Position numbers and translations under genes: made by a program. The notes beneath the pieces are model-generated. The model was given only the letters and a program-made list of their open reading frames with translations, did not search any database and was not told the DNA's origin. From contig JAJXUO010000005.1 in assembly GCA_021782815.1 (NCBI GenBank), forward strand, positions 1 through 64,000: a DNA stretch of 64,000 nt. Reading direction: 5' to 3'. How positions within the stretch are numbered: position 1 is the first letter of the stretch; every line of letters begins with the position of its first letter. Source of the DNA: Pseudomonadota bacterium (GTDB lineage Bacteria > Pseudomonadota > Alphaproteobacteria > Rhodospirillales > Magnetospirillaceae). Shown here one piece after another: positions 1 through 12,750 of this stretch.

Positions 1-262
1 TCAGCATGGCCACCGCCGGGGTGGGCAACGGCCCCAGCAGCACCACGTCCATACCCACCGAGATGAAGCCCGCCGTCAGGGCCGGTTCCAGCATATAGCC
101 CGACAACCGGGTATCCTTGCCGATCACCACCACGTGGCGATGCTCGCCCCGGGTGAAATACCGCCCCGCCGCCATGCCCAGCTTCAGGGCGGTTTCCGCC
201 GTCATCGGCGCCACGTTGGCGGTGCCCCGCACCCCATCGGTGCCGAACAGCTTGCGACTCAT
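1..262 (-). CDS. glmM: Phosphoglucosamine mutase, N-terminal part (cut by window edge)
   Basis: GlmM interconverts glucosamine-6-phosphate and glucosamine-1-phosphate, feeding UDP-GlcNAc and thus peptidoglycan and LPS. Only the first 87 codons lie in the window. The translation opens [13 protein letters not shown], the GTDGVRG motif being the hallmark of this family's N-terminus, followed by a conserved [12 protein letters not shown] segment. The catalytic serine loop and the metal site lie beyond the window edge and cannot be checked. It is the last visible gene of the tilS-ftsH-folP-glmM run; folP ends 33 nt upstream of its start, so co-transcription is likely. Confidence 0.93.
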   Translation of the reverse strand, partial: MSRKLFGTDGVRGTANVAPMTAETALKLGMAAGRYFTRGEHRHVVVIGKDTRLSGYMLEPALTAGFISVGMDVVLLGPLPTPAVAML

Positions 263-295
263 GCTTCTCGTCCCACCATGATTTCCGTATGGGTA

Positions 296-1434
296 TCACA
301 AACCGCGCAGGGCGCGCCACACCGCCAGGGCCTGGGCGGTTTCCGCCACGTCGTGCACCCGCGTCATCTGCACCCCGGCCTCCCAGCCGGCCTGGGCCAC
401 CGCCAGCGACCCGGCCAGCCGTTGCAGCGGCGGCTCGCCCCGGCTCAAGCGACCGATGAAGCTCTTGCGGCTCACCCCCAGCAACAGCGGCACCCCCAGG
501 CCGTGATAGAGGGCGAGGCGGGCCAGAATGGCCATGTTATGGGCGTCGGTCTTGCCGAAGCCGATGCCGGGATCCACCGCCAGCCGCTGGTCGGGGATGC
601 CCGCCGCCCGGCAGGCCGCCAGCCGCCCGGCCAGATAGTCGTAAACATCGAGGGGGGCGCAGTCGTAGCGCGGATCCTGCTGCATGTGGCGGGGATCGCC
701 GCGCATATGCATCAGAACCACGGCGGCGCCGCTTTTCGCCGCCGCCGCCAGCGCCCCCGGCCCTTCCAGACCGGCGATATCGTTGATGATGGCCGCGCCC
801 GCCGCCACCGCCGCCGTCATCACCTCGGCATGGCGGGTGTCCACCGACACCACCGCCCCGCGCTCGGCCAGAGCGCGGATCACCGGCACCACGCGGCGGA
901 TCTCCTCGTCGGGCGCCACCTCGCCCGAACCGGGCCGGGTGGATTCGCCGCCCACATCCAAGAGAGTGGCCCCCGCCTCCAGCAGGGCCACGCCGTGCGC
1001 CACCGCCTGCTCGGGGGTGGCATGGCGGCCGCCATCGGAAAAACTGTCGGGGGTAACGTTGACGATGCCCATGATGTGCGGACGGTCCATGGCCAGCCCG
1101 GCGAAGGGCGGACGGGGCGCGCCGAGGCGCCGCAACAGCCCGGCCACCTGCCGGGCCACCGCCTCGCCCTCGGCCTCCGACCAGTCCAGCAGCTCGGCGA
1201 AGGGGGCCACCGCCTCCCATACCGCGCCGCCCTCGCGCCACAAAAGGGCGCACAAGGACAGGGCCAGGGGCGATCCGGCCAGCGACCAGCCCTGCCCGGC
1301 CGCCAGGGCGGCGGCGGCGCTGCTGGCCGACAGGCTGCCCAGCGGCGCGATGTAAAGACCGGCCACGGCCTCAAGCGGCAAGCCCCGCGGCAGGGCGGGG
1401 CTTGCGTTCATCGGCAAAGACGCGGGGTTTGCCA

Positions 1435-1438
<4 letters not shown>
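296..1438 (-). CDS. folP: Dihydropteroate synthase
   Basis: Condenses para-aminobenzoate with dihydropterin pyrophosphate in folate synthesis (cytoplasm); the family is the sulfonamide target. The 380-residue translation carries the expected motifs in order: [31 protein letters not shown], a GIGFGKT loop and SRKSFIG. About 110 residues precede the TIM-barrel core, an N-terminal extension compared with the short enzymes of about 280 residues. The start ATG overlaps the ftsH stop by 4 nt, which suggests translational coupling. Confidence 0.95.
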
Positions 1439-3363
<1,925 letters not shown>

Positions 3364-3441
3364 ATGCCGATCCTCGTGAGCGGGAACTCTGGCGTCCCGC
3401 CATACCAGCCATCTCCCGAAAAATCTGGAAGAGGGCTTTCT

Positions 3442-4776
3442 TCACATAATGCCGTCCACGCCCGAAACAAGGCAATGAAAGACGCCCGCCAGCGGCCGCG
3501 AAGGCGCGAAGATCACCCGAGCCCCCTGGCTGCCGTCGGCGTCCGCCCCTGGACACCCCAAGCGGTTATACCCCAGGTGAGGCACGGCGCAAACACCCTG
3601 CTGATCGCGAAACGCCGGAAGTGTGGGGCAAAGGGCGGCGGGCGGCGTGTTTTTCCCCACCACACGGCGCAGGCGCGCCCACGCGGCGCCCCCCAACGCG
3701 CCCAGGGTCAGACCGGGCGCCCCCCCCTCCACCTGGAAACGCCCGTCCCAGACGGCACGCCCGGCGGCGTCCAGCGTGACCGGCGGCGCCATGCGCGCCG
3801 CCTCGCGCCCCACCAGGATATGGCCGCGCCAGGGCGCCAGCAGGCAGCCGCCGAAACTGCGCCGCCCGGCCAACCCGGCGGCGATGGCCGCATACATCCG
3901 TTCCAGCCGGTCCAGCCGGGGCGGATAGCCGTCCGCGCCGCTTAACGACCGGGTCAGCGCCGCCAGCAGCCGCAGCCCCACCTCCTCGGGCGCCGCCAGA
4001 AAAATCGCCGGATCCAGCAGGGCATAGCCCTCGGGGCGCAGGCACACCGCCCGCGCCCCGAGGGCGGCGGCGGCGGTTTCCAGGGCCAGCCGGGCCCGGC
4101 CCAGGCGGCGGGCGGTGGCGGCCAACCGCTCCGGCGACAGGCCCTCGGCCGCCAGACGCGGCGCCAGGGCCCGCAGCCGCCCCCGCTGATAGCGGAGGGA
4201 GGCGTTGGACGGATCCTCGGCCCAGGGCTGCCCCGCCGCCGCCAGCACCTGTTCCAGGCGGGCGCGCGGCCAGTCCAGCAGCGGGCGCACAAGGCGCAGG
4301 TCGGGCTCTTCCACCAGCGGGCTCATGGCCGCCAGCCCATCCACGCCCGAGCCGCGCCCCAGCCGGGCCAGCAGGGTTTCCGCCTGATCCTCGCGGTGAT
4401 GCGCCAGCAGCAGATGCAACAGCCCCCGTTCGACGCAAAAGCCGCGCAACAGGGCATAACGGGCCTGGCGGGCCGCCGCCTGCACGCCGTGGCCGGGCTT
4501 GTCGCCGCGCCAGGGCAGAATGTGATGGACGATGCCGCGCGCCGCCAGCCACCGCCCCACCGCTTCGGCCTCGGCGGCGGACTCGGGCCGCAGGCCGTGC
4601 TCCACCGTCAGCCCCAGCACCTGACCGCCCCGGGCGCGGGCCCAGCCGTCGGCCAGCAGGGTCAGGGCCAGGCTGTCGCGCCCCCCGGAAACGGCAATGG
4701 CCAGACAGGGCTCCCGTTCCCAGGGACCCAGTCCGGCCATGGCGGCGGCAAAGGCGTCTTCGCCCGACAGGCGCAT
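3442..4776 (-). CDS. tilS: tRNA(Ile)-lysidine synthase
   Basis: TilS attaches lysine to C34 of the CAU-anticodon isoleucine tRNA so that it reads AUA. The PP-loop ATP-binding motif SGGRDS is at residues 30-35, and the conserved AHHREDQAETLLARLGRGSG segment follows. The 444-residue length is typical, and the C-terminal part is divergent as usual. The start ATG overlaps the cpoB stop by one base, making tilS the downstream partner of the tol-pal genes here. Confidence 0.93.
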   Translation of the reverse strand: MRLSGEDAFAAAMAGLGPWEREPCLAIAVSGGRDSLALTLLADGWARARGGQVLGLTVEHGLRPESAAEAEAVGRWLAARGIVHHILPWRGDKPGHGVQAAARQARYALLRGFCVERGLLHLLLAHHREDQAETLLARLGRGSGVDGLAAMSPLVEEPDLRLVRPLLDWPRARLEQVLAAAGQPWAEDPSNASLRYQRGRLRALAPRLAAEGLSPERLAATARRLGRARLALETAAAALGARAVCLRPEGYALLDPAIFLAAPEEVGLRLLAALTRSLSGADGYPPRLDRLERMYAAIAAGLAGRRSFGGCLLAPWRGHILVGREAARMAPPVTLDAAGRAVWDGRFQVEGGAPGLTLGALGGAAWARLRRVVGKNTPPAALCPTLPAFRDQQGVCAVPHLGYNRLGCPGADADGSQGARVIFAPSRPLAGVFHCLVSGVDGIM

Positions 4777-5774
4777 CAGCAGCCCATCTTACGCTTTTCC
4801 TGCTTCGCCTGGCGGCGCATGCTGTCGGCGGCGTCGGGATATTCCGTGAGGAAGCGCTGGAACACCACGCAGGCTTCCTTCTTCTTGTTCAGCTTGGAAA
4901 ACGACAGCCCCACCTTCAGCAGGCTTTCCGGCGCCTTGGCCGATTTCGGATATTTGTGATAGGCCTCGTAGAAGAGATGCGCGGCCGCGTCGTAATTGCC
5001 CTGGGAATAGGGGATCTGCCCCAGCCAGTAGACGGCGTTGCCGGCCAGCGAATTCTTCGGATATTGCGAGACGAACAGTTTGAAGGCCTCCGTCGCCCCC
5101 TGATAGTCGTTGTTGCGCAACAGGCCGAAGGCGTAATCGTACTTTTCCTGGGGCGTGTTGCCGGGCAAGGCGCCGGGCTTGTGCTGTTCCGGGGTTTGCT
5201 GATTGCCCTCGTCCGCCACCTGGCGCTGCTCCTGCTTCAGGTCCCCCGCCGGCACCTGGCCCAGAGTGGTGGGCGGCGATCCCATGGTGGGATTCCACTG
5301 GCCGCCCTTACCGTCGGCGGGCGGCGGCGCGCCATTGGCCGGCGGCTGGCCTTGCGGCGGCGCGCCGGAAGGCGGCCCGCCCACGCCGGCCTTGGCCTCC
5401 AGATCCTTGAAGCGCAGATCATTGTCCTTGTTCATGCGCTCCAGCTTGTCCTGCAGCTGGTTCAGGGTATAGCCCTGCTTCTCGATCTGGCCGGTCAGGT
5501 CGCGCATCTGGTTTTCCAGAGCGTTGATGCGCTGGTCCAGCATGGAATAGGCGTCGCCGGCGATGGCGCCGCCATTGGCCGGCGCCGTGCCGCCCTCCGA
5601 AGAAGAGCCGCCATTGCGGTAAACCTGGGCCTCCACGGCATTGAGATCGCGCTCCAGGCGATTGACCCGGTCCGCCAGGCCGCTGACGTCGGCGGACTGG
5701 GCCAAGGCCGCCTGCCCCGCCATCATTCCCGCCACCAGGGTCAGAATAAATGCCGCTTTCCGTTCGACGCGCAT
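4776..5774 (-). CDS. cpoB: Tol-Pal system protein CpoB (YbgF)
   Basis: Periplasmic coordinator of outer-membrane constriction and peptidoglycan synthesis at division. A signal peptide is followed by an N-terminal coiled coil (DRVNRLERDLNAVEAQ and a second heptad region ALENQMRDLTGQIEKQ), a Pro/Gly-rich linker, then C-terminal TPRs (YDYAFGLLRNNDYQGATEAF and later units). Two ATGs four codons apart are possible; 5774 is chosen because GAGG lies about 9 nt upstream of it. It is the last gene of the tolQRAB-pal-cpoB order, separated from pal by a terminator. Confidence 0.92.
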   Translation of the reverse strand: MRVERKAAFILTLVAGMMAGQAALAQSADVSGLADRVNRLERDLNAVEAQVYRNGGSSSEGGTAPANGGAIAGDAYSMLDQRINALENQMRDLTGQIEKQGYTLNQLQDKLERMNKDNDLRFKDLEAKAGVGGPPSGAPPQGQPPANGAPPPADGKGGQWNPTMGSPPTTLGQVPAGDLKQEQRQVADEGNQQTPEQHKPGALPGNTPQEKYDYAFGLLRNNDYQGATEAFKLFVSQYPKNSLAGNAVYWLGQIPYSQGNYDAAAHLFYEAYHKYPKSAKAPESLLKVGLSFSKLNKKKEACVVFQRFLTEYPDAADSMRRQAKQEKRKMGC

Positions 5775-5877
5775 GCCTATCCTCATCTTGCCGGACGCCT
5801 TGTTTCAAGAAACAGGTAAAGACTGCGGGGAATACTAGACCAGGATCGCCATCGGCGCATCATGTTCAAGCCCCCCT

Positions 5878-5920
5878 CAAAAAAGATTAAGGCGCCTGCC
5901 GGTCCGGCAGACGCCTTAAT
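5878..5920 (-). terminator. Rho-independent terminator after pal
   Basis: On the minus strand, a hairpin of about 16 bp (arms ATTAAGGCG..CTGCCGG / CCGGCAG..CGCCTTAAT with one mismatch) is followed by a run of six T. It sits about 30 nt past the pal stop and should separate pal from cpoB transcription, at least partly. Confidence 0.85.
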
Positions 5921-5952
5921 TTCATACGGTGTGAACCAGACGCTGGGTCTGA

Positions 5953-6447
5953 TTACTCGCCGATGACGCCGACGCCGCGACGGTTCTGAGCCCACGCGGT
6001 TTCGTTGTCGCCCAGAACGGCCGGACGTTCCTTGCCGTAGGAAATGGTCTTCAGGCTGGCAGCCGGAACGCCCTGAGCCACCAGGAACTCCTTGACGGCG
6101 TTGGCGCGGCGGGCGCCCAGAGCCAGGTTGTATTCGCGGGTGCCGCGATCGTCGCAATGGCCTTCAACGGTCATCTTGTCCTGCGGATACTTCTTCAGGA
6201 AGACGACCCAGGCGGCCAGCTGCTGACGGGCCTGAGCGCTCAGGTCCGACTTGTCGAAGGCGAAGAACACGCGATCGCCAACATTGGCGACGAAGTCGGC
6301 CTGCGAACCGGGAACCACGCCGGGCTTGGCGGCGGTGGTGGCGGCGGCGGTGCCGGCACCGGTGTTCGCCTTACCGGCTTCTTCGTTCGAGGAGCAGGCA
6401 GCCAGCAGAGCGACGGCGGCCACCACAGTCAGGAAACGCATCTTCAT
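5953..6447 (-). CDS. pal: Peptidoglycan-associated lipoprotein Pal
   Basis: Outer-membrane lipoprotein that binds peptidoglycan and TolB. The 164-residue translation starts with a lipoprotein signal whose lipobox LLAAC puts the lipidated Cys at position 18, then a low-complexity Ala/Thr linker and an OmpA-like domain with the binding signature VEGHCDDRGTREYNLALGARRA. A GGGGGAG ribosome site lies just upstream. A 163-bp spacer separates it from tolB and a strong terminator follows, so it may be independently as well as co-transcribed. Confidence 0.97.
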   Translation of the reverse strand: MKMRFLTVVAAVALLAACSSNEEAGKANTGAGTAAATTAAKPGVVPGSQADFVANVGDRVFFAFDKSDLSAQARQQLAAWVVFLKKYPQDKMTVEGHCDDRGTREYNLALGARRANAVKEFLVAQGVPAASLKTISYGKERPAVLGDNETAWAQNRRGVGVIGE

Positions 6448-6610
6448 TTACAAACTCCCCCTTTAATCGGGATGAAAGTCGACTTGGAACGGAACTTGGC
6501 GCAAAGGGCGTCTCCCGCTTGCCCGGTGACGCCCCTTACTCATACAACGACAAGGGATTCGCTGTAGCTGTGTGAATTCCCTTACGGCGACGCAATATAC
6601 TGGGATTCTT

Positions 6611-7942
6611 CTAAGGAAGCAAGGGGGACCAAGCAGGATCCGATCCATCAAGCGGCGTAATCAACTGGCGTTCGTTGAAGCCGGTCAGATCGATGGTATA
6701 AAGCTTGTCCGAACCGCCGCGACCGCGGGAATTCATGCGTTCCTGCCGCCAAAAGGCCAAAACGCGGCCGTTCGGCGCCCAGGTCGGCCCCTCCACCAGA
6801 TAGCCTTGCGTGAGCAAACGCTCGCCCGACCCATCCGGATGCATGACACCTATGTAGAATGTGCCGCCCGTCCATTTGGTGAAAGCGATGAGATCGCCGC
6901 GCGGCGACCACACCGGCGTGGCGTAGCGGCCGGCGCCGAAGCTGATGCGGTGAATATTGGAGCCGTCGGCGTTCATCACGTAAAGCTGCTGATTGCCGCC
7001 GCGGTCCGAATTGAAGGTGATCTGGGTGCCGTCGGGCGAATAGCAGGGCGAGGTGTCGATATAAGGCGTGGAGGTGAGCTGGGTGACATGGCGGGTGCGC
7101 AGATCCATCACATAGATGTCGCTGCTGCCGCTATGCTCCAGGCTCATGATCACGCTGTTGCCGTCGGGCGAGAAGCGCGGGGCGAAGGTCATGCCGGGGA
7201 AATCGCCCAGCACCTCGCGCCGCCCGGTGTCCAGATGCAGCACATAGACGCGCGGCCGGTCGCGGTAATAGGACATGTAGGTGATGTCGCGGGTGGTGGG
7301 CGAGAAGCGCGGCGTCAGCACCAGATCGGCGCCGTCGGTCAGGAAGCGGTGGTTTTCGCCGTCCTGGTCCATGATGGCCAGCCGCTTGATGCGGTGCTTC
7401 AGCGGACCGCTTTCCGCCACATAGACGATCTGAGTGTCGAAATAGCCCGATTCACCGGTCAGCCGCTTATAGATGGAGTCGGCGATCATATGGGCGATGC
7501 GGCGCCAGCCCAGCGGCGAGGCGTTGTAGGCCTGGCCGATCAGGGCCTGCTCGGCGCCCACGTCCCACAGGCGGAACTCGACGCGCAGATGGCCGTCCTG
7601 GGTCATCTCGGCCTTGCCGTTGACCAGGGCCTGGGCGTTGATGGCCTTCCAGTCGGCGAAGCGCGGCTGGATCTGCAGGGAGTCCGGCGTCTGGATGAAG
7701 GCCTTGGGATCGATGGGACGGAACAGGCCCGAGCGCTCCAGATCGGCCGACACCACCTGGGAAATGTCGCGGCCGGTCTGGCTGTCCTGGGCCGAGCCGC
7801 CGAACAGGTCGGTGATGGCGATGGGCAGCGGCTGCACATTGGGATGGTTGATGTCGATCTGCACCTGGGCGCTGGCCGGCGCGGCCCACAGCCCGGCCGC
7901 CACGAGAACGGCGGCGAAAGCGGTAACGATGGTCTGTCTCAT
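6611..7942 (-). CDS. tolB: Tol-Pal system beta-propeller protein TolB
   Basis: Periplasmic protein that links TolA to Pal. The start at 7942 gives a 443-residue protein with a clear Sec signal peptide ([21 protein letters not shown]), an N-terminal D1 domain and a C-terminal six-bladed propeller, recognisable from repeated motifs such as [17 protein letters not shown] and PVWSPRGD. The upstream in-frame extension is rejected because it lies inside tolA and precedes the signal peptide. The ATG overlaps the tolA stop by 4 nt. Confidence 0.97.
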   Translation of the reverse strand: MRQTIVTAFAAVLVAAGLWAAPASAQVQIDINHPNVQPLPIAITDLFGGSAQDSQTGRDISQVVSADLERSGLFRPIDPKAFIQTPDSLQIQPRFADWKAINAQALVNGKAEMTQDGHLRVEFRLWDVGAEQALIGQAYNASPLGWRRIAHMIADSIYKRLTGESGYFDTQIVYVAESGPLKHRIKRLAIMDQDGENHRFLTDGADLVLTPRFSPTTRDITYMSYYRDRPRVYVLHLDTGRREVLGDFPGMTFAPRFSPDGNSVIMSLEHSGSSDIYVMDLRTRHVTQLTSTPYIDTSPCYSPDGTQITFNSDRGGNQQLYVMNADGSNIHRISFGAGRYATPVWSPRGDLIAFTKWTGGTFYIGVMHPDGSGERLLTQGYLVEGPTWAPNGRVLAFWRQERMNSRGRGGSDKLYTIDLTGFNERQLITPLDGSDPAWSPLLP

Positions 7943-8907
7943 TGCAGGGCGTCCCTGGGATCGAAAGTCAGAATGAGGTCTTTCAAGGCGTCGTACTTGC
8001 CGGGCGGAATTTTGATCGGCTGGCAGGCATAGACGGCGCGCCGGGCCGAATCGGCCGCCGCGCGGTAATAACTGTCGCTGTAATAGCGCGGATCCGAAAC
8101 GACATCGCCGCGGATCACCCCGCCGTCGCTGTTGAGCAGGACATGCACGCGCACCACCAGGCTGGCGGCATCGCGGGCGCCGGGATCGAAGTTCCAGCAT
8201 TTGCGGAACTGGGCGGCGATATAGTCCTTCTCGGCCATGCTCACCGGCTGCGTCGGATCCCAGCTCGAGGAATTCGAGGTGATCTTCGACGCCGCCGGGG
8301 TGTTCTGCGGCTGCGGCGACGGCGCCCGGTGGCTCGACGGCTTGCTCTTGTCGAGGGTGTTGAGGGCCGAATCCATCAGCGCGTCGAAATTATCGCGCTT
8401 CTTCACCGGCTTGCTCTCCTTCGGCCGTTCGGGCTTGGGCGGCGCCGGTTTGGGCGGCGGCGGCTTAGGCGCCGGGGCCTCGGGTTCAGGCTTGGGCTCG
8501 GGCGGCTTGGGCACCGGCGGCGGCGGCGCCGGTTCCGGCGGCTGAGGCGGCGGCGGCGGTGGCGGCGGCGTCGGCTTGGGCGGTTCGGGCGTGGGCGGCT
8601 CCGGCTTGGGCTCAGGAATGGGCGGTGCCTCCACCTTTTCCGGTTCGGCGGGCTTTTCCTCGGCCTTGGGCTGTTGCTGCTGCTTGGGCGGCGCGTTGGT
8701 TTTTTCCGCCACCGGGGCCAGTTCCACCACCACGGCGTCGGTCACCTGCGGCGGCTCGGACATCAGCTGCGGCAGGCCGAAAATGGCGATAAGGGCGGCG
8801 ATGACGTGCAACGCGCCCGAGCAATACATGCCCAGACGCATTTCCGGCTCTTCGCCCTCCTCGCGGAACCAGTGTCCGCGCAAGCCTCCAAAGCGTGACA
8901 GGGGCAT
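7939..8907 (-). CDS. tolA: TolA/TonB-type energy transducer
   Basis: Inner-membrane protein that carries the force of TolQR to the outer membrane. A single membrane helix (about residues 24-44, after a short cytoplasmic segment) is followed by a long Pro/Lys/Glu-rich stretch (about residues 70-180, many PEPEPP-type runs) and a C-terminal TonB/TolA domain with [33 protein letters not shown]. The proline-rich linker replaces the alanine-rich helix of enterobacterial TolA, as often in alphaproteobacteria. Position between tolR and tolB fixes the identity. Confidence 0.92.
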   Translation of the reverse strand: MPLSRFGGLRGHWFREEGEEPEMRLGMYCSGALHVIAALIAIFGLPQLMSEPPQVTDAVVVELAPVAEKTNAPPKQQQQPKAEEKPAEPEKVEAPPIPEPKPEPPTPEPPKPTPPPPPPPPQPPEPAPPPPVPKPPEPKPEPEAPAPKPPPPKPAPPKPERPKESKPVKKRDNFDALMDSALNTLDKSKPSSHRAPSPQPQNTPAASKITSNSSSWDPTQPVSMAEKDYIAAQFRKCWNFDPGARDAASLVVRVHVLLNSDGGVIRGDVVSDPRYYSDSYYRAAADSARRAVYACQPIKIPPGKYDALKDLILTFDPRDALQ

Positions 8908-8913
8908 GATGGC

Positions 8914-9387
8914 TTAGCGCCTTCCCTTCCGGGTCTGATCGTCGGCCCCGCCCCCGCTGCCGGGCTGGGTCACCAGCGACAGCTTGCCGAATCCGGCCGA
9001 GGACAGGGTGGACAGCACCTCGGCGATGCGGGCGTAGTTCACCCCGCCGTCGCCGCGCACGAAGATGGTGGTATCGGGCTTTTCGGCGGTGATGGCCTTG
9101 AGGCGGGCGGCCAGATCGGTCAGCTCGACCTGGGTGTCCTGCAGCCAGATGGTGCCGTCGGCCTTGATGGAGACGCTGATGGGCTTTTCGTCGCCCTTCA
9201 GTTCCCCGGCATTGGTCTTCGGCAGTTCCAGCGGCACCCCGGTGCTCAACAGCGGCGCCGTCACCATGAAGATGACCAGCAGCACCAGCATGACGTCGAC
9301 CATCGGGGTGACGTTGATATCGGCCATCGGCCGATGGGCCCGGCGTTGGCCCCGGCGGCTTCCGCCGCCGCCTAAAGAGGCACCCAT
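8914..9387 (-). CDS. tolR: Tol-Pal proton channel subunit TolR (ExbD family)
   Basis: Proton-motive-force stator subunit with TolQ. The single membrane helix follows the signature [22 protein letters not shown], which includes the proton-carrying Asp. A periplasmic domain of about 90 residues follows. 157 residues is normal; the Gly/Arg-rich first 20 residues are cytoplasmic. It lies 4 bp downstream of tolQ. Confidence 0.96.
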   Translation of the reverse strand: MGASLGGGGSRRGQRRAHRPMADINVTPMVDVMLVLLVIFMVTAPLLSTGVPLELPKTNAGELKGDEKPISVSIKADGTIWLQDTQVELTDLAARLKAITAEKPDTTIFVRGDGGVNYARIAEVLSTLSSAGFGKLSLVTQPGSGGGADDQTRKGRR

Positions 9388-9391
9388 GGCG

Positions 9392-10117
9392 TTAGGCCTT
9401 TTCCTCGAGCTGACGGGACAGGATGGCGCCGAACTCGCCGGCGAAGGCTTCCAGGCGCTTGAAATAGCGGTCGACGTCGCTGGACAGCTTGTTGTAGGCC
9501 AGCACGGCCGGAATGGCCGCCACTAGGCCGAGGGCGGTGGCGAACAGCGCCTCGGCGATGCCGGGGGCCACCACCGCCAGGCTGGTGTTCTTGGTTTCGC
9601 CGATATGATGGAAGCTGTTCATGATGCCCCACACCGTGCCGAACAGGCCGACGAAGGGGGCGGTGGAGCCCACCGAGGCCAGGAAGCCCATGCGCGCCTC
9701 CAGCTGTTCCATCTCGCGGCCCATGGTCACCTGCATGACGCGGTCGATACGCTGCGGCAGGCTGAGACGCACCGCCTCGCGGTCAGCCAGGCCCTTGGCG
9801 GCCGACCGGCGCCATTCGCGCATGGCGGCGACGAAGATGGACGACATCGGATCCTGCGGACGGTTGCCGATGCGGTCATAAAGCTCTTCCAGCGAGCCGC
9901 CCGACCAGAAGCTTTCCTCGAACTGGTCGGCGCGCCGGAACAGGCCGCGCAGGCGGAACCATTTGTCGAAGATGATGGCCCAGCACCAGAACGAGGCGCT
10001 GAGCAGGGCGATCATCACGGTTTTGACGATGGGGTCGGCCTGCAAGAACAGGCCCCACATCGACAGGTCAGTTGACGCGGCCGCCCCGGCCAGGGCAGTG
10101 GTTTGAACCGGATCCAT
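9392..10117 (-). CDS. tolQ: Tol-Pal proton channel subunit TolQ (ExbB family)
   Basis: Inner-membrane motor subunit powering TolA. The 241-residue protein has three predicted membrane helices (about 28-48, and two near 140-205) and the conserved family segment [24 protein letters not shown] with [22 protein letters not shown]. It starts 4 nt after the ybgC stop. Confidence 0.97.
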   Translation of the reverse strand: MDPVQTTALAGAAASTDLSMWGLFLQADPIVKTVMIALLSASFWCWAIIFDKWFRLRGLFRRADQFEESFWSGGSLEELYDRIGNRPQDPMSSIFVAAMREWRRSAAKGLADREAVRLSLPQRIDRVMQVTMGREMEQLEARMGFLASVGSTAPFVGLFGTVWGIMNSFHHIGETKNTSLAVVAPGIAEALFATALGLVAAIPAVLAYNKLSSDVDRYFKRLEAFAGEFGAILSRQLEEKA

Positions 10118-10121
10118 GGGT

Positions 10122-10565
10122 CTATTCCGTCCCTTGAGTAAGATAAGTCTGAAACCGTGCGCGTAAATCGTCGGGGATGCGGGCGGCCTTGGCGGTGTCG
10201 GTCATGCAGACCAGGCGCACCACCAGCCGCACCAGTTCCTCCTCGCCGCGTGAAATCGTCTGCAACACGTGCATGCTGGCACCGCCCAGATGTGTCAAGG
10301 CCGAGCGCACTGTCAAGGGGTCATCCAACCGCGCGGGCCGCAGAAAATCGATCTCACAGCTGCGTACGGCGAATAGCAGGCCTTTTTCGGCGCGCAGGCG
10401 CACCTGATCCAGCCCCATCAACCGGGTCATCTCGGTGCGGGCCCGTTCGGCGAAAGCCAGGTAATTGGCGTGATAGACCACGCCGCCGGCATCGGTATCG
10501 GCATAATAGACCCGGACCGGCAGCAGATGCGCCACACCGTCCCAGCGGCCCGAAAGCTCAGTCAT
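10122..10565 (-). CDS. ybgC: Tol-Pal-associated acyl-CoA thioesterase YbgC
   Basis: Hotdog-fold thioesterase acting on short-chain or phospholipid-linked acyl-CoA. The 147-residue sequence shows the active-site helix [17 protein letters not shown], with the catalytic Asp in the DTDAGG motif. It is the first gene of the tol-pal operon in many proteobacteria, and here its start overlaps the end of ruvB by 8 nt. Confidence 0.95.
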   Translation of the reverse strand: MTELSGRWDGVAHLLPVRVYYADTDAGGVVYHANYLAFAERARTEMTRLMGLDQVRLRAEKGLLFAVRSCEIDFLRPARLDDPLTVRSALTHLGGASMHVLQTISRGEEELVRLVVRLVCMTDTAKAARIPDDLRARFQTYLTQGTE

Positions 10566-11601
10566 CGCAAGGGGTCTCCTCGTCCGTATCCAGAAGATCG
10601 TACTGTTCGGGGCGCAGGCGCGGCGCCAGTCCCAGATGGCGGAAGCCGCCGGCGGTCAGCACCCGGCCGCGCGGCGTGCGCTGGATCAGCCCCTGCTGCA
10701 GCAGATAGGGCTCGATCACCTCCTCGATGGTGTCGCGCTGTTCCGAGAGCGCCGCCGCCAGGGTTTCGCCGCCCACCGGACCGCCGCCGTAATTTTCGGC
10801 GATGCAGGAAAGATAGCGGCGGTCCATGCCGTCCAGGCCCATCTCGTCCACGCCGAGACGGCGCAGCCCGCTATCGGCCACCGTTTCGTCCACCGGCAGG
10901 GTTCCGGCCACCACGGCGAAATCGCGCACCCGCCGCAACAGCCGTCCGGCCACGCGCGGCGTGCCGCGCGCCCGGCGGGCGATTTCGCGGGCGCCGCCCG
11001 CCGTCATCGGGCACTCCAGCAGCCGGGCGCCGCGGCTGACGATCAGCTCCAGTTCGTCCGGGGTATAGAAATGCATGCGCAGCGGAATGCCGAAGCGTTC
11101 GCGCAGCGGCGTGGTCAGAAGGCCCGAGCGCGTGGTGGCGCCCACCAGGGTAAAGGGAGGCAAGTCGATGCGCACGGAGCGCGCCGACGGCCCTTCGCCA
11201 ATGATGAGGTCCAGCTGGAAGTCCTCCATAGCGGGATAGAGCACTTCCTCTATGGCAGGATTAAGGCGATGAATTTCGTCGATAAAAAGCACATCGCGCG
11301 GTTCCAGGTTGGTCAGCAGCGCCGCCAGATCGCCCGCCTTGGCGATCACCGGCCCCGAGGTGGCGCGGAAGCCCACCCCCAGCTCGCGCGACACGATCTG
11401 CGCCAGGGTGGTCTTGCCCAAACCCGGCGGCCCGAAAAACAGGGTATGGTCCAGCGCCTCGCCGCGCGCCCGGGCGGCGGCGATGAACACCGAAAGATTT
11501 TCCCGCACCTCGCGCTGACCGATGAAGTCCCCCAGGACCTGGGGCCGCAGCGAGCCTTCCTGGTCGCCCGGGGCGTTTTGCGGCTGCACCACCCGGCTCA
11601 T
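10558..11601 (-). CDS. ruvB: Holliday junction branch-migration ATPase RuvB
   Basis: Hexameric motor that drives branch migration with RuvA. The start MSRVVQP at 11601 gives 347 residues, the normal length; longer in-frame readings run into ruvA. Motifs: [13 protein letters not shown], Walker [33 protein letters not shown], sensor [18 protein letters not shown], and the C-terminal winged helix with RTPRGRVLT. The start overlaps the ruvA stop by 4 nt. Confidence 0.98.
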   Translation of the reverse strand: MSRVVQPQNAPGDQEGSLRPQVLGDFIGQREVRENLSVFIAAARARGEALDHTLFFGPPGLGKTTLAQIVSRELGVGFRATSGPVIAKAGDLAALLTNLEPRDVLFIDEIHRLNPAIEEVLYPAMEDFQLDLIIGEGPSARSVRIDLPPFTLVGATTRSGLLTTPLRERFGIPLRMHFYTPDELELIVSRGARLLECPMTAGGAREIARRARGTPRVAGRLLRRVRDFAVVAGTLPVDETVADSGLRRLGVDEMGLDGMDRRYLSCIAENYGGGPVGGETLAAALSEQRDTIEEVIEPYLLQQGLIQRTPRGRVLTAGGFRHLGLAPRLRPEQYDLLDTDEETPCDD

Positions 11602-12224
11602 CGCGTCAGATCCTTGCCCAATTGCTTCAGACCCGCCGAGATCAGGGCCGGCACCGTGGCGCCCTCGCCCAGGCCCTGCGCCGCCTGCAGCACGGCGCCG
11701 TGGGCCTCGATGCGGCGGTAGCCGAGATTGACCAGGGCCGAGATGGCGTCCTCCAGCGGCCCGGCGGCCAGCGGCGCGGCGCCGGGCGCGGTCTGGATGT
11801 GGGCGCCGGTTCCCAGACTGATGCCGGCGGCCTTGTCCTTCAGCTCGGTCAGCAGGCGGACGGCCAGCTTGGGACCGACGCCGTTGGCCCGGCTGATCAT
11901 GGCCTTGTCGGCGGCGGCGATGGCCCGCGCCAGCTCGTCCGGCGCCAGCACCGACAGGATGGCCAGGGCCACCTTGCTGCCCACCCCCTGCACCGTCAGC
12001 AGCAGGCGGAACCATTCCCGCTCGCCGGCATCGAGGAAGCCGTAGAGATGGATATGATCCTCGCGCACATGGGTTTCGATGAACAGCGCCGCCGCCTCGC
12101 CGGCCTTGGGCAGGCGCGACAGGGTGCGGGCCGAGCAGAACACCAGATAGCCGACGCCGCCCACATCGATCACCGCCTGATCCTCGGCGACGGCGTCCAC
12201 CAGTCCCTTCAGCTTGGCGATCAT
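11598..12224 (-). CDS. ruvA: Holliday junction branch-migration protein RuvA
   Basis: Tetrameric junction-binding subunit. The start [10 protein letters not shown] at 12224 gives 208 residues. The N-terminal OB fold is followed by two helix-hairpin-helix motifs ([14 protein letters not shown] and [19 protein letters not shown]) and a C-terminal domain III (LVNLGYRR), which contacts RuvB. The ATG overlaps the ruvC stop by 4 nt. Confidence 0.97.
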   Translation of the reverse strand: MIAKLKGLVDAVAEDQAVIDVGGVGYLVFCSARTLSRLPKAGEAAALFIETHVREDHIHLYGFLDAGEREWFRLLLTVQGVGSKVALAILSVLAPDELARAIAAADKAMISRANGVGPKLAVRLLTELKDKAAGISLGTGAHIQTAPGAAPLAAGPLEDAISALVNLGYRRIEAHGAVLQAAQGLGEGATVPALISAGLKQLGKDLTR

Positions 12225-12727
12225 CGTCCGGCCTCCAATGCCGCTTTCAGTCCCCGCGCCGTGCCCCGGTGATGGGCATGGCACACCGCCACCGCCAGGG
12301 CGTCGGCGGCGTCGGCGGTTTTGGCCTCAGCCCCCGGCAACAGACGCCGCACCATCATTTCCACCTGCTCCTTGGCCGCCCGCCCGGTGCCCACCAGGGC
12401 CTGTTTGACCTCGGTGGGGGCGTATTCCGCCACCGGAAGGCCCGCCAGCGAGGCCGCCACCAGCACGGCGCCGCGCGCCTGCCCCAGCTTGAGGGTGGAG
12501 GCCGGGTTCTGGTTGACGAAGGTCTGCTCCACCGCCGCCTCGTCGGGCGTCCAGGCGGCCAGAACCGCCAGAACGCCGCGATGCAGCTGGGCCAGCCGTT
12601 CCCCTAAGGACAGGCGTTCGTCCGAGCGCACCACGCCGTCGGCCAGCCAGCGCAGACGGTTGCCCTCGGCCTCGATCACCCCCCAGCCGGTAACGCGCAA
12701 TCCCGGGTCCAGCCCCAACAGTCGCAT
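12221..12727 (-). CDS. ruvC: Crossover junction endodeoxyribonuclease RuvC
   Basis: Resolves Holliday junctions in complex with RuvAB. The 168-residue RNase H-fold enzyme shows the first catalytic Asp in [14 protein letters not shown], the [23 protein letters not shown] segment with the catalytic Glu, and the C-terminal [14 protein letters not shown] with the remaining acidic residues. It leads the ruvCAB group. Confidence 0.97.
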   Translation of the reverse strand: MRLLGLDPGLRVTGWGVIEAEGNRLRWLADGVVRSDERLSLGERLAQLHRGVLAVLAAWTPDEAAVEQTFVNQNPASTLKLGQARGAVLVAASLAGLPVAEYAPTEVKQALVGTGRAAKEQVEMMVRRLLPGAEAKTADAADALAVAVCHAHHRGTARGLKAALEAGR

Positions 12728-12750
12728 CCCGTCCCCGCTTTCAAGGAAGA

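Noticed and set aside
6611-8200. Long form of tolB starting inside tolA
   Set aside because: The signal peptide begins at the internal ATG 7942, so the extension is non-functional.
8412-8640. GGC-rich repeats near tolA
   Set aside because: They encode the proline-rich linker of TolA and need no other explanation.
10558-12015. 485-codon reading of ruvB
   Set aside because: The first ~138 codons are Arg/Gly-rich out-of-frame ruvA sequence; MSRVVQP at 11601 gives the normal length.
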